Shown here in pieces: positions 40,343-50,944 of a stretch of DNA of 64,000 nucleotides. The translations under genes and the position numbers were made by a program. How positions within the stretch are numbered: position 1 is the stretch's first letter; each line of letters opens with the position of its first letter. A model generated the notes under the pieces. It was not told where the DNA came from, ran no database searches, and was given only the letters and a program-made list of their open reading frames with translations. Origin of the DNA: Strix aluco (Eukaryota; Chordata; Aves; Strigiformes; Strigidae); assembly GCF_031877795.1 (NCBI RefSeq), contig NC_133971.1, positions 17,767,171-17,831,170 of the forward strand. The letters run 5' to 3'.

Positions 40343-40371
40343 GGGGGGGGGCGGGTTGGGGGGTGCCGGGG
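40343..40371 (+). promoter_or_regulatory. G-quadruplex-prone tract upstream of FOXE1
   Basis: Guanine tracts lie at 40343-40351, 40353-40355, 40358-40363 and 40368-40371, separated by loops of 1-4 bases. An eight-G run precedes them at 40327-40334. This satisfies the usual four-tract rule for an intramolecular quadruplex on the plus (non-template) strand, about 125-150 bases upstream of the TATA-like box. Function is not shown by sequence. Confidence 0.6.
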
Positions 40372-40493
40372 CAAGGCGCTGCCCCTGCCCGCAGCGGCGG
40401 CGGCACGCCCGGCCCTGCCCGCGCCTCCCGGGCTGCGGGGCGTTGCAGGGGGAGTGCCGGCCGCCCGGGCGCGGAGCCGCCGGACACCGCCGC

Positions 40494-40500
40494 ATAAAAG
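40494..40500 (+). promoter_or_regulatory. FOXE1: TATA-like box of FOXE1
   Basis: ATAAAAG (in context CGCATAAAAGCC) stands alone in GC-rich sequence about 64 bases before the ATG. A TATA box here would place transcription start near 40,525 and give a 5'UTR of roughly 40 bases. This is motif evidence only. Confidence 0.5.
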
Positions 40501-40563
40501 CCGCGGCGGCGCGGCGCTGCGCCTCCTCGGCTCGGCCCGGCTCGGGGCCGCCCCGACGGCCGC

Positions 40564-41454
40564 ATGACCGCCGAGAGCCGGCTGTCGCCGGGCCCCCCGC
40601 CGCCGCCCCCGCCGCTGAAGGTGGACGCGGCGCCGCCGGGGGAGGAGGAGGAGGCGGCGGCGGCGGCGGCGGCGGGGGCGCGGGGCGGGCGGCGGCGGCG
40701 CAAGCGCCCGGCGGAGCGGGGCAAGCCGCCCTACAGTTACATCGCCCTCATCGCCATGGCCATCGGGCAGGCGCCCGAGCGGAGGCTGACGCTGGGAGGC
40801 ATCTACCGCTTCATCACCGAGCGCTTCCCCTTCTACCGCGACAGCCCCCGCAAGTGGCAGAACAGCATCCGCCACAACCTCACCCTCAACGACTGCTTCG
40901 TCAAGGTGCCGCGGGAGCCCGGCCGCCCCGGCAAGGGCAACTACTGGACGCTGGACCCCCACGCCCGGGACATGTTCGAGAGCGGCTCCTTCCTCCGCCG
41001 CAGGAAGCGCTTCAAGCGCAGCGACCTCTCCACCTACCCGGCCTTCCTCGCCGAGCGCCCCGCCGCGCCCTGCCGCCTCTTCCCGCTGCCCGCCCCGCCG
41101 CCCGCGCCCGACCTGCCCCCGGCCCCCGCCGCCGCCTCCTGCGCCTTCGCCGCCGCCGCCTTCCCCGCGCAGGGCTGCGCCGCCGCCGCCCTGCCGCACG
41201 CCTACGCCCCGCTGCCCACCGGCCCCGGGCCCTACGCGCCGGGCGGCCCCGGGCAGCTGTACGCGCCGTCGGGGCGCATCGTGCTGCCCGCCTCGCCGCC
41301 CGCCCCCGCCGGGCTCTACGGCCGCCGCTCCCCCGCGCCCTACCCGCCCCTGCCCCACGCCTACGGCGCCGGAGGGCAGCTGGGCGCCGCCGAGCCCGGA
41401 CCGCGGCACGGCGCCTACCCCGGCGGCCCGGACAGGTTCGTCCCGGCGCTCTGA
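40564..41454 (+). CDS. FOXE1: FOXE1, single-exon forkhead transcription factor (296 aa)
   Basis: Encodes a nuclear DNA-binding regulator; in vertebrates FOXE1 (TTF-2) acts in thyroid, pharyngeal and palate development. The start is set by the N-terminus MTAES, which matches mammalian FOXE1. Residues 43-48 are a basic run (RRRRKR). The forkhead domain spans about 53-151: [15 protein letters not shown] opens it, the recognition helix is around 98-112 (WQNSIRHN), and wing 2 ends in a second basic cluster (RRRKRFKR, 145-152). SDLSTYPA after the domain and the C-terminal tail AYPGG-DRFV-A- are FOXE1 signatures that FOXE3 lacks. LKVD at 18-21 fits a SUMOylation consensus. Like human FOXE1 it has no intron. 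It is shorter than the human protein (about 370 aa): the alanine tract and following proline/tyrosine segment directly after STYPA are missing, and the sequence resumes at PCRLF. A short alanine run sits instead at 31-37. GC is extreme throughout, so long frames on both strands here are shadows. Confidence 0.96.
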   Translation: MTAESRLSPGPPPPPPPLKVDAAPPGEEEEAAAAAAAGARGGRRRRKRPAERGKPPYSYIALIAMAIGQAPERRLTLGGIYRFITERFPFYRDSPRKWQNSIRHNLTLNDCFVKVPREPGRPGKGNYWTLDPHARDMFESGSFLRRRKRFKRSDLSTYPAFLAERPAAPCRLFPLPAPPPAPDLPPAPAAASCAFAAAAFPAQGCAAAALPHAYAPLPTGPGPYAPGGPGQLYAPSGRIVLPASPPAPAGLYGRRSPAPYPPLPHAYGAGGQLGAAEPGPRHGAYPGGPDRFVPAL

Positions 41455-42109
41455 TCCGGCCTGCGAGAGGCCGGGCGGCCCGACGGCGCGGACCGGAGCC
41501 GCCCAGGAAGATGCCGGAGGACCTTGGGCTGCGCCTCCGCGTCCTACCACCTGCCTGGGCCTCCCGACGAGGAGTGCCGACAGCCGGCGGGGGCCAGGGG
41601 GGCCCTGCCCAGCCCTGTCCGCTCGCGACAGAGAAGCCCTCGGGGCTCCCAAGTGCCTGGATGGGGTAAACGCTCCTGTCCTCTTGCACCTCTTTTCCTG
41701 GGGCAGGTGCCCAAAGCTTTCGGCCAGGATCCCACCCTGCCGGCACACCGAACTGGGTCCCCTGGTCTGTCCGGGAAGATCTCACTTTTAAAAATCTCTC
41801 TGCTGTTGATGATTTTATTTACAGAACGAAACATCTGCTGGGACGGGGAGGAGGGAGGCAGGAGGAAGTGTTCCCCAGGCTCCTTCAGCCAAAGCTGTAA
41901 AAGCAGGATGCATGGCACTGACGCAGTGGCGTGTCCCTGATGGGCTGTCGCATTAGTGCCAGGCTTTGCACCAACAACATGGCCAGGGCTGGGGAAGGTT
42001 TGAATGCTGGGGTTGCAGCCAAACACAGCAAGTCATATCCCCCTGGGGGTCATGCTCTCTGCTGCAGGTGTGGGAGAGTGGTGGGAATGGAAGTATAAAA
42101 CCTTTTACC

Positions 42110-42315
42110 ATGAGCGTGCTCAGCTCCTGGAAGAGGGACACAGTGAAGCTGTGGGGTCTCTGCCATTGGAGGTCTTCCCAGCTTGATTGGACGGAGCCTG
42201 AGTGACCTGATCTGTCTTTGGAGTTGGATCCAGCATTGAATTTGGACCTGCTTTGAGTGGAGACCTGGTCCAGAGGTCTATGGAGATCCTTACATCCTAA
42301 ATTACTTTGATCCTA
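42110..42315 (+). mobile_element. CR1-type LINE 3' fragment
   Basis: GTCTCTGCCATTGGAGGTCTTCCCAGCTTGATTGGACGGAGCCTGAGTGACCTGATCTG, then TTTGGACCTGCTTTGAGTGGAGACCTGG..., is the forward CR1 3' end in degraded form. It lies within 700 bases of the FOXE1 stop. Confidence 0.82.
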
Positions 42316-42869
42316 AGGTCAGCCCAGCTCTGTCTGTAGCCTAGAGAAATCAGCATCTATGGGGGAAAACTTTCCTTCCTGAAACAAATGAGAGAGGCAG
42401 AACATGGTGCCTTTTCGTCTTTGATTGCTCCCCTTTCAAGCTCTCCTAGGGTGGAGAAAAAGCTAGAGGAAAACATGGAAAGGGGACAACTGATAGTAAC
42501 GGCTGTGAGAGGCAAAGGCTTGGAAATAGATCCATGAGGAAACTCAAGCAAATCCCTCCCAACAGGTCCCACCACCCCAGGATGGGCCCGGAGAAGTGAT
42601 GGATGCCCAGGGCTCTGCCTGGGGCTATGAGCAGAGAGGCAGAAGACTAGCCCTACTACTGTCCAGATCTCCTTATCCAGCTCCTTTTTCCTGTGGAGAT
42701 GGGAGCCAGTGTGAGCAGGGCCAGGAGGAGGTTGGTGAGGGGTACTGCAGCGTGGTGGGGCCTTGAATGGGGAGAGGTAGTTGGAAAGTGCAGCCAGAGC
42801 CTCAGCAGGAGCCTTAGAAGAGCAGGGGGGAGTGCATGTACACCAGGGTCTCTCTCACCGTGAAAGGGT

Positions 42870-43260
42870 ACAGATCATAGTATAACTCAGATTGGAAGAG
42901 ACCTTGGGAAGTTTCTGTTCCAACCTTGTGCTCAAAGCAGAGTCAGCTATGAACCAGGTTGCTCAAGCCTGTCTAGTTGAGTCCTGAGAACCTCCAAGGA
43001 TGGAGACAGCACAGTCTCTTTGGGCAACTTGACTGTCCTCATGGGGGAGATGTTTCTCCTTGTATCCATTTAGCACCTCTCTAGTCTCATGTCTACTGTC
43101 TCTAGTCCTGCTGCTATGCATGGCTGCAAAGAGCTCTGATCCCATGAAGACACCTGTACCTTCTGCTCCATGGAGGATTTTTCAGAGGAGGTCCTCAGCA
43201 GGATGAAGTTTCTGTAGAGGCAGGTTCCTTGCCTTCTCTGTGTGATAAGGTCCAGGTGTC
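42870..43260 (-). mobile_element. CR1-type LINE 3' fragment, reversed
   Basis: AGATCATAGTATAACTCAGATTGGAAGAGACC starts the antisense CR1 terminus. CTGAGAACCTCCAAGGATGGAGACAGCACAGTC, GGGCAACTTGACTGTCCTCATGG and TCTCCTTGTATCC continue it. The far end, past about 43,120, becomes less certain. Confidence 0.87.
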
Positions 43261-44886
43261 CAAATGGGACATGAGAGGGAGGAAATGGAGTGGAGCGGGA
43301 AGGTGGTTGAGTGTCCCCACAACACAATTTGGAGGAGGCTAAAGCCTTCTGCAGTAGGTGGACAGAAGTTATATGTCTGCCTTCCATGGGGCTCTGAGGT
43401 AGGAGATGAGTGTTGGATTCAAGGCACACATCCCTCTCTCAGAGTGGTCAGGATGGCATGTGATGGTTGAGCCACCTCAGGGGCTGGGAGAGTGGGTCTG
43501 GCCTGGTACTGCTGCCCCTTGTCCATCTGGACCTCTTTGTGGAACTGCAGGAAACTCTGCTGCCTGTACATGGAGCTGGGGAGGTTATGTTGCCATCAGT
43601 GTAGAGTGTAGGTGTTGTTCAAATCTTTGGTGTGGTGAGGTGAATCAGATTTTTCCCTTTCTTGCTCTTCCTCCTGAAGAGCTGCATTGTCTCTTTCAAT
43701 GTCCTTCCTGGTCCTGGTACATCCAGAAGCTGCTTCCATCCTGGAGAGAACAGAGTCCTGCCTGCCTCTGCAGCTTGACTGCCTCAGCCTGGGGCAGGTT
43801 CCTCAGCAGCTGTGCTAGCTCCTCTCCCAACTTCTCCCTTCACCAGCTGGATGAGAAGCTGTACACCTGGCTGTGGCAGCTCTTAGGTTTTTGACAGCTG
43901 TCTTCTGGCTCTCTGCTTTCATTGCCTGCAAGGACTGGACCATATCTCTTTGGTAGCAAGTCATGCTGACCTCCTTCTGGTTTGGGGGTAGCTGGGAGAG
44001 GAATTGTTCAGCTTCTTAATGTCTGCCTTCCTTCCTGTAGGAGCAGTTATCAGTGTGGACCAGATCGATTTCCTGAGCCTTGAGGTCCTCTGGCCCTCGT
44101 TCCCCATTACTTCAACCTGGTTTTATTCTCTGCTCCAGCTCTGGTGCTAGTCTAAGGTTCACTCAAAAAACCAAAGTCACCAGTGACAGTGCAGGTCTTG
44201 TGTAAGATGCTCCTGACTTCAGATAGCATCTGTAGCAAGTCCAGGGAACAAAACGCAGTGTCTGGAGGACATGCATGATAGATCTTCATGACTCAGAAGG
44301 CAGAAATGGGGTATGTTTGCAGATAAGGTCTATTTCTCTCCAGATCTTTTATACCTACAAGGTAGGGAAACCAGACGTACCTAGAAAGTATACTTTCTGC
44401 AGCAGGTGCGGTGATGAGCAGACTGCTTAAATGTCAGCCACAAGGAGCTGGAAACCCTGGGGAGGAGCTTTGTGCTCAGTGAAGAGCTACATGGACCCTT
44501 CATCTGTGTAGGGTCTCTGTCCTTTGGGGTTTTCGAGATGAAAATAGACAAAGCTATACCTGCCCTGTGATAGTGCTGGCAATACTCCAACCTGCTGCTT
44601 GTGGAAGGCCTGGAGACTCCAGAGATTCCTTCCCACCAGCACTGCCATGGTTTTTGGCTATTGCAAGCTCTCCAAGCTGTCATGCAGGCACAGACACAAA
44701 GGGTGTGCTGAACATTGTAAGTCTGTCCAGGCTCTACATTGTTGCAGTGGGATGTGCCGGCCCTGTGCTTGTGCATGTGGCTCTGTGTCTCATGCGACTG
44801 CATGACCATTGACAGATGAAGATAGGGTTGTCGCGTCCTTGGGGAGCCATGGGGTTGGGCCTATCTGTGAGGATATGGGGATATGC

Positions 44887-44955
44887 CATGGGGATATGTT
44901 AGACAATTGGATCTCTCTGCTTCTATCATGGGGATATGTTACACATTTGGATCTC
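44887..44955. repeat. imperfect tandem duplication, 29-base copies, 40-base period
   Basis: CATGGGGATATGTTAGACAA... at 44,887-44,915 recurs as CATGGGGATATGTTACACAT... at 44,927-44,955, with two differences over 29 bases. Confidence 0.85.
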
Positions 44956-45356
44956 AATTTCTTTTTGGCTGGCACTTTGCTTGTAATTCTCAGGCACCAT
45001 CCAGAATAAGGAAAATTTTGGTTTCTGGAAGCTTTGTTGTAAATACCTGAGGGCCTTCCTTTTAGCAAAGTTAGCCTAAGTTTCAAATTAGTCTTTTGAT
45101 TTCTGGGAGAAGAGTCCAATAGGTTTGGGTTATAACCCTGTAGGAAACACTAAGTGTAAGCACTGACAAGAAGAGAGAAGGGCCTTGAAAGTGCTCATTC
45201 CTTGAAGGACAGAGCCTCTCAGTTCCTGTTCTGCCTGAGTTCTGGTACGGTCAGGCCCTGCGCTGACTTTGAGAAAGAGGTGTATTGTTACAGTCTATGA
45301 GAACATTTTATTATGTAATGGAGATTTTTTGTATTTACTCTTCTGCTTCACTTGGA

Positions 45357-45362
45357 AATAAA
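45357..45362 (+). terminator. candidate polyadenylation signal downstream of FOXE1
   Basis: AATAAA followed within about 25 bases by T/G-rich sequence (TTTGTCCTGTTGTTTG). By eye it is the first canonical AATAAA on the plus strand after the FOXE1 stop; TATAAA near 42,093 is a weaker alternative. Using it would make a 3'UTR of about 3.9 kb that contains CR1 pieces, so it could instead end an unrelated transcript or a repeat. Confidence 0.25.
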
Positions 45363-47220
45363 TCTTTGTCCTGTTGTTTGTAATGAAGTGTCTCTCTGAG
45401 TTTTTCAAGCCTTCCCTGCACTCCTGAGACCAGGAGAGTGATGATAGAGAGCAAGATGCATGGCATGTGCTGCTGCTTGCATTTCGCTGTGTCTGTCATA
45501 TCTTGACTTCTTCTGGTCTGCTGGGATTGCTGAAGACATGGGAGGGAGGGAGGGGGTGGCAAGGCCAGGCGTGGCTCACTGAACTTCTGCAAACCCCCCA
45601 GTCACCAGTCTGCTTTCAAGGTCTCCTGTCAGGCCATGTGTGCCCCAGATATGAATGCATGAAGTTCCAGCCCAGCCAGGTGCCTCTGCTAAAAAGGGAC
45701 AAGTAGGGAAGCCAAGGCTACTACCTGTAATAGGAACACAAGCTGAGAGATGGGCAAGGGAATGGTGCTTGGCATTAATTACTCTCTGATTGCTCCAGTG
45801 TGGAGCCAGGCCAGCTGGAGAATGTTATACTTCTGGAGACGTTATGTAGCCTGTCTTGTGGCAGCAGCCTCCTGCACCCCAGGCCAGTGAGTTTTTTTGT
45901 CTGCAGAGGTGGAGTTCACAGCCACGGGCTGACACCATGTTCACCTTGTACAAGAGCAACACCTGTGGGAACAATTCATCAAGCAACAACTGTAGCTAAT
46001 GGGGGGTGTAACAGGCTTTCAGGGGCAACTCCACACCTCAGGGTGGTGATCTGGCTTGCACATGGCTAAGATAATGGCAGATGTTGCCCCTTGTCCTGCT
46101 GAGAGGGTGGTGACCAGCTTCCTGAGGGGTTTTGAGGGAAAGGCAGCTCTGCAGCTGGTGCCCTGTCAACAACCCAAGCTGCCTGGAGGGCTATGAATGA
46201 GATAGGAACAGGTAGTTTAATCTGCTAAATTATCAAAGAGTAGATAGGAAGGTCTTCTTCAATAGCTCTGGAACTCCCAGGTATGATTTATCTGCCTTTG
46301 GAAGAGGCCAAGAAGTGCAACAAATTTATGAGAAAGAGTAGGCGGGGGAGGCAGCTGCCATTTGTCCAGGAAGGAGTACCTTGGAGGGAGTCCAAAGCTT
46401 CGTGAGTTGTAGTTAGAGGTCAGTCTGCGCAGCTGCAGATGGGCTTTAGCTGCATCCGTTATCTAGAATTGCGATGCCAGCATCAGTGATCAGAGAGGAT
46501 GTCCCACTCATGCAGCACCTGGATGTGATCTAATGTGAGCACAGGAAGGCTGATGCTCTTTGGGGGACTGACTGTACAGAGTCTGGTGTATGGGGATACA
46601 GTGGCCCATGCTGGCACAAAGAATAGCTTCACGTGCTTGTCTTGGTGTAGGCCTTTAGCCCTGAGTCATAGGAGGCACCATCTAGACAGTGGAGCTGATT
46701 TCTCAGCTCACTCCTCCTGTTTGAGTTTATGTCTTGTCCCTGTCTGAGGCCAAGAAGTCACAAGATGGGAGATAGTGGCATCAGCTATACCTGGAAGCTG
46801 GGGTTATTTCTGGGACCTACTTTTGGATCTGGAGCGGTCGATCCCTCCTTGTGTGGGCAGACTGAGAGGGAGGGAACAGAGGGTCTTGGTGGGGAGTCAC
46901 AGCTCAGGGCTGCTGGGTATGCCACCTCTGTCCGTATTCAAACACAGGGTGCAGCTGGTGTATAGGGACCCATAATGCGGTGAGCGTGAAGTACCCTGGC
47001 CACGCTGCTTGGGCCAAGAGGAAAAGGAGGCTGTATCCTAGCCTCTTCTGCTGATTGGAAGTCCACAGTCATTCTATGTACGGGGACAAATGTCTGGCTG
47101 AAAGTGGCCATGGAGTAAGCAGGAATGGTAGCTGTGGGCTGGCTCAGAGGAGCTCACTGAGCCCACTGCTATCCCTTCTCTTTCTCTGATGCCGGGAAGC
47201 TCAGATTTGCTAGCTGATTA

Positions 47221-47287
47221 GGAATTTGCAAAGCCGTTCGCTGGATGTGAACTACCCAAAGAGATCCTAATTGCAAAGGAGCGAACG
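47221..47287. other. candidate cis-element with CpG dyad and repeated TTGCAAAG
   Basis: TTTGCAAAG at 47,225-47,233 is followed by CGTTCGCT (47,235-47,242). TTGCAAAGG at 47,271-47,279 is followed by AGCGAACG (47,280-47,287), the exact reverse complement of CGTTCGCT. CpG-bearing, ordered sites in CpG-poor DNA suggest constraint. No factor is assigned. Confidence 0.35.
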
Positions 47288-48180
47288 AGCACCTTCTGAC
47301 CTTTTAGTTCAGAGACAGTCCTGAGCCAGCACCAGAGCCCTTGGTCTGATGGCTGAGACACAGTTCACTTGGTGCATGAAGCTCTCTTCAGTCAATCATA
47401 CCTACAGCTGGCTCTTGAAAGGAGAGCGTCTGCACCTCATGCTGACCTGTTCCACTTGGAAGGTGCTCATGAGTTGAGGTTGTCACCTTCACACAGGCTG
47501 TGTCCTAGGCTTCATAACACATCTGTAGCCATATGTTTTAGCATGTAGGCTGTCATCAGGCTAGTGCTCACTGGAGTGCTGGCCCTAGAATCGGCCGATT
47601 AAACAGTGTTTTCTTGGCCATCCCGTCCCAACCCATCATGCTGAGTCTGGGATAGGCTAGTCTAAAAGTAGCAACCACAGAGATGTCTGCTGTGATGGGA
47701 GTAGCAGGAGGCGGTGAGCCCACTGGAAGATCTTGCTGTGCAGATCAAGATCTGGCTGTCTCATCTGAGCATGTGGGAGATCCCCAGAGCCATGGCAAAA
47801 TGGCACATTATGTAGCTATGAGCATTCAAAAACTGAGCTGTGTAAGTGACAGCCCAATGCTGAGCTCTGGAAAAGAATATTTGACTCCACAAATATTCCC
47901 CTCACTTGAATGCTGTAGCAGGATGAATGACAGTCCAGTTGTTTAAGCAGCAGCCAACACAGGCACAGATGTGCCAGTGTGAATTTTTTCCCTTCCTAGC
48001 TCCTGTTTCTATCTCTTCCTGTGTAACACTCCAAATCTGGTTATGGACAGAAAAGGGAACACTGTAAGTGAAGCCAAGGGTTTACTATTACTACATGCAA
48101 ATGTTTTAACAATATTTTCAGTTAGTCTCATAGTCTAAATTAATACAGAAAAACCTCAGTAATGCAGCTGAGATTGCTAT

Positions 48181-48185
48181 ACACA

Positions 48186-48235
<50 letters not shown>
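48181..48235. repeat. (CA)n microsatellite
   Basis: About 27 CA/AC dinucleotides with one early interruption. Probably length-polymorphic. Confidence 0.97.
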
Positions 48236-48237
<2 letters not shown>

Positions 48238-49180
48238 TTCTTAGTATCTACCCCTGATTCTTGATGTCATGTCCACCCTTTCTGTGTCCTCAGGTTGATG
48301 GCTGTGGGGGTGAGGGGGAGAAGGGGGTATTGCAACAAGTTATCAGCATCATGATGGCTAATAGGCAGATCATGCTGTTCCTGGTGAAGGTTTCCTTCTC
48401 TTCATCAGGAGGCATATGGTGTTGATGGTGATTTCTTCCTTCTCAGTCTTGGGGTTCACTTGAGTTTATTTCTGTACATATGTTGTTTTTCAATGGTTCC
48501 CAAATTGGTTTTTTTTCCATTCTCCTTGTTTTATCTAAAATTGCCTTTACTTGACTAACATGGGTTTACATGCCTACAGCAATGAGTGACTGACCACTGC
48601 AATAGGCTGGGACCCGTGGTTGTTGTGCTGGAGTCACAGACAGTTCAAGCCACACAGAATAAATAATCGTTATCAGTATAAATGGAAATGAATGTAGTAA
48701 TTAATAACTAGTAATGCTAGTTATCTGACCACTGATTGCTGTCACAGCCAAGCAAGATAAAATCAGCTCAGGCCAAGACAAGACCAGTGAAGTCCCAATC
48801 CTCTGCACTTCTGTCCCAGTTCTCTCTTCTGTGAGGTCAACAAAGCCATGGACCCTGAATAATAATGTATTTGCAAGCTGCATTTAGGGTCCTATCTACC
48901 ATCACAACCAAGAGACCCCACACCAGTGGGCTGGGAGAGGACTGTCTCTTGACGTGTGCAAAATTTGTTCTTCCTGTTGTGTCTCAGAGCTTCACATCTG
49001 TTGTGGCCTGGTCTCCTGTGCTGCCAGCGGGCAGGTCTTGGGGGTGTGAGACAGATGCAGGCCGAGGAGCGGGTTCCCCTGCTGGGGTTGTGTCCGCTGG
49101 CACCAACCCAGTGTCCCTGCTGTGGGACGGAGTCTGGGAGTAGGACTGGAGTCTGGGAAAACATGGCAAGGTAGTGGAAA

Positions 49181-49240
49181 TCTTAGCATCTCAACTCTCA
49201 CTATGGATTTTCTTAGCATCTCAACTCTCACTATGGATTT
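49181..49240. repeat. perfect 30-base tandem duplication
   Basis: Two identical adjacent 30-base copies (49,181-49,210 and 49,211-49,240), each starting TCTTAGCATCTCAACTCTCA. Perfect identity implies a recent event or an assembly artefact. Confidence 0.95.
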
Positions 49241-49769
49241 TCTGCTGAGCAGCAGAAGTGTGCTGCTTTGTCAAACAAAAGGAAGCATGGATGGGAGAAA
49301 TCTGAATGCAGCCCAGTATGTGAGAGCTCCCGCCAGGGGGGGATCCTGACAACCCTGAACACTAAGACTGTGGGAAAGAGAAGTGGAGGGGAGATGCAAA
49401 ATTTTCCTGAAAGACCTGCCTGAGCTTGGCCACAGATGCCTAGTGAGTGGTCCTGCTCTCCCATGTGTAAGAGGCTGTGCGTGGAGTGTTACTGTTTAAT
49501 ATTGGTGGCTTTATTTATGGAGGAAGCAGAGGGTGATTCAGAACTTGGACCTTTATGCAGGGAACATTCAATTTTTTAAAAAAACAATGTTGCAAAGAGC
49601 TGTTTTTCTTCTTGGGTCACCTCTTCCATACTTTGTCTTCATGGAGGTTTCCCCTTCCAGAGAAAAGCAAAAGAAAGCCCCACCTGAAGCAAGCAGGGCA
49701 AATGGTTTCAAGCCTTCCCGCTTAAGCGGCTGTAAGATATACTACCTCTCTGCTGTAACAGGAGCTAGA

Positions 49770-50520
49770 CTTCAGTGTGTCAACGCTACCAGGAGCGCGA
49801 CAGTTAACACTGTTACGAACGAAATCCCCACCTTTGCATCCCCAACAGAGCCAAACGTCCACAAACGTGAGGCGCCTTCCTCATCTTTAAGAGCCACCAC
49901 AGCCCTGCTGTTGGCAAACCGAGGGGGACGTGGCCAGCCAAACGGCGCATCGGGCTCGCCAGCGAGGACAAACGCTCGCCTTGCTGTGCCCGCTCCCCCC
50001 GAGGCCAGCACCTCAGCTCAGCTCAGCTCAGCTCAGCTCAGCTCAGCTCAGCTCAGCTCAGCTCCCCTCGCCTCACCGCTCCCTTCCTCAAACGGCCCTG
50101 CCGCTGCCGCCTGCGGCGGGCCTCGCATGCGCCCCCCGACCTTCCGAACGCCCCCCGGCCCGCGTCCTCGGCGGGGGGATGGAGCCCCCGCGGGGGACGG
50201 GGCTGCTCCCCCGTCCGTCCCGTCGCGTCCCGTCCCGGGGCAGGCGGGGTGCGGAGCTGCCGCTAGAGAGCACTGCCGGACCGCGCCGCGGCCGGGGCGG
50301 GGCGGGGGGGCGGTTGGCCGCGGCTCCCCCCCCTTGCCCCCCCGGCGGGAGCCCTCGCAGGCCGCCGGCGGCCGCGTTTGCTGCCGCGCTGGTTGTGGCC
50401 GGAGTCTCGCCCGGAGCTGGCAGCTGCCTGCCGGGGTCTGCGGTTCGTGGTGAAGAGCTCCCCGCTGGAAATGAGAAGCTGCTGCTTGGGTACGTGAGAA
50501 TCGGCGGCTAATTCGTTCAC
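49770..50520. promoter_or_regulatory. orphan CpG island between FOXE1 and HEMGN
   Basis: CG-dense sequence with sharp edges, densest at 50,060-50,420, with GC-box-like runs (GGGGCGGGGCGG at 50,294-50,305). It is probably a promoter, but no recognisable protein starts here on either strand. On plus, a possible donor occurs at 50,489 (TTGG/GTACGTGAG). It could drive a non-coding RNA, be a relic promoter of a gene since lost or moved, or serve a gene with exons I could not identify. Confidence 0.65.
50013..50063. repeat. (CAGCT)n pentanucleotide repeat in the orphan CpG island
   Basis: About ten near-perfect tandem copies of CTCAG/CAGCT. It lies at the left shoulder of the CpG island and is likely to vary in length between individuals. 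Confidence 0.95.
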
Positions 50521-50944
50521 TGAATATAACGCTTAGCTACAAAAACGCAGCGCTGGAGCTGCACCTCCAGCCTGCAGTTAAACCTTTCGACAAACAAGCA
50601 GTGATTTCCAGGGGCATGCAATTCTGTGCTGGAGCCATGTTTAGTGCTTTTGCAAATTATTTGGAAGATGGTATGGACAGAAAAAGATTGAAAAAAAGAG
50701 TTATTATTAAGGCTACAAAGCTCAGATCACGCCGTTTACCACACAAGCCACGTCTTGGTTTCTTTGCTCCAAGTTTTCTGTGTTTCATAGTGGTAAGCTC
50801 AGGCAGTCTGAGGGAAACAAAGGCACAATCATGCTCAAAGCCCCAGGTCCGTCCAGATGGACCGAGTTTCAGCCAGCGGGCTGAGGCAAGTGGCCATTCC
50901 CTCTGCTTCATGTGGATGAGCCCACACCTGGAAGAGTGAATGTA

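Larger units (their letters stand above)
40085..41660. promoter_or_regulatory. FOXE1: CpG island covering FOXE1
   Basis: CG dinucleotides become abundant abruptly near 40,085 and fade after about 41,660, while both flanks are CpG-poor. The island contains the whole coding exon and about 480 bases upstream. Such islands are typical of developmental transcription-factor promoters. The edges are judged by eye. Confidence 0.9.
43261..49180. other. FOXE1-HEMGN interval, no gene recognised
   Basis: No supportable coding exon despite a 162-codon frame at 43,406-43,894. The stretch contains an imperfect 29-base tandem duplication (44,887-44,955), the AATAAA at 45,357, a dyad element near 47.2 kb, a 12-base palindrome at 47,589 and a (CA)n tract. 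In mammals TRMO occupies this interval on the minus strand; I found none of its motifs. Confidence 0.55.

Noticed and set aside
40564-41454. FOXE3 as an alternative name for the forkhead gene
   Set aside because: The MTAES start, [18 protein letters not shown] and the AYPGG-DRFV tail match FOXE1 rather than FOXE3.
39981-41669. 562-codon plus-strand frame over the FOXE1 island
   Set aside because: It is a shadow in another frame. GC-rich DNA lacks stop codons, the translation is Arg/Pro/Ala repeats, and the real protein is the forkhead frame beginning at 40,564.
40144-41748. 534-codon minus-strand frame
   Set aside because: Antisense shadow of FOXE1 in high-GC sequence, with Gly/Arg-rich content and no domain.
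43406-43894. 162-codon plus-strand frame (Trp- and Ser-rich)
   Set aside because: Composition is unusual for protein, and no domain or neighbouring exons are apparent.
49533-50453. 306-codon plus-strand frame
   Set aside because: Created by the CpG island and the (CAGCT)n repeat (QLSSA repeats); no domain and no splice support.
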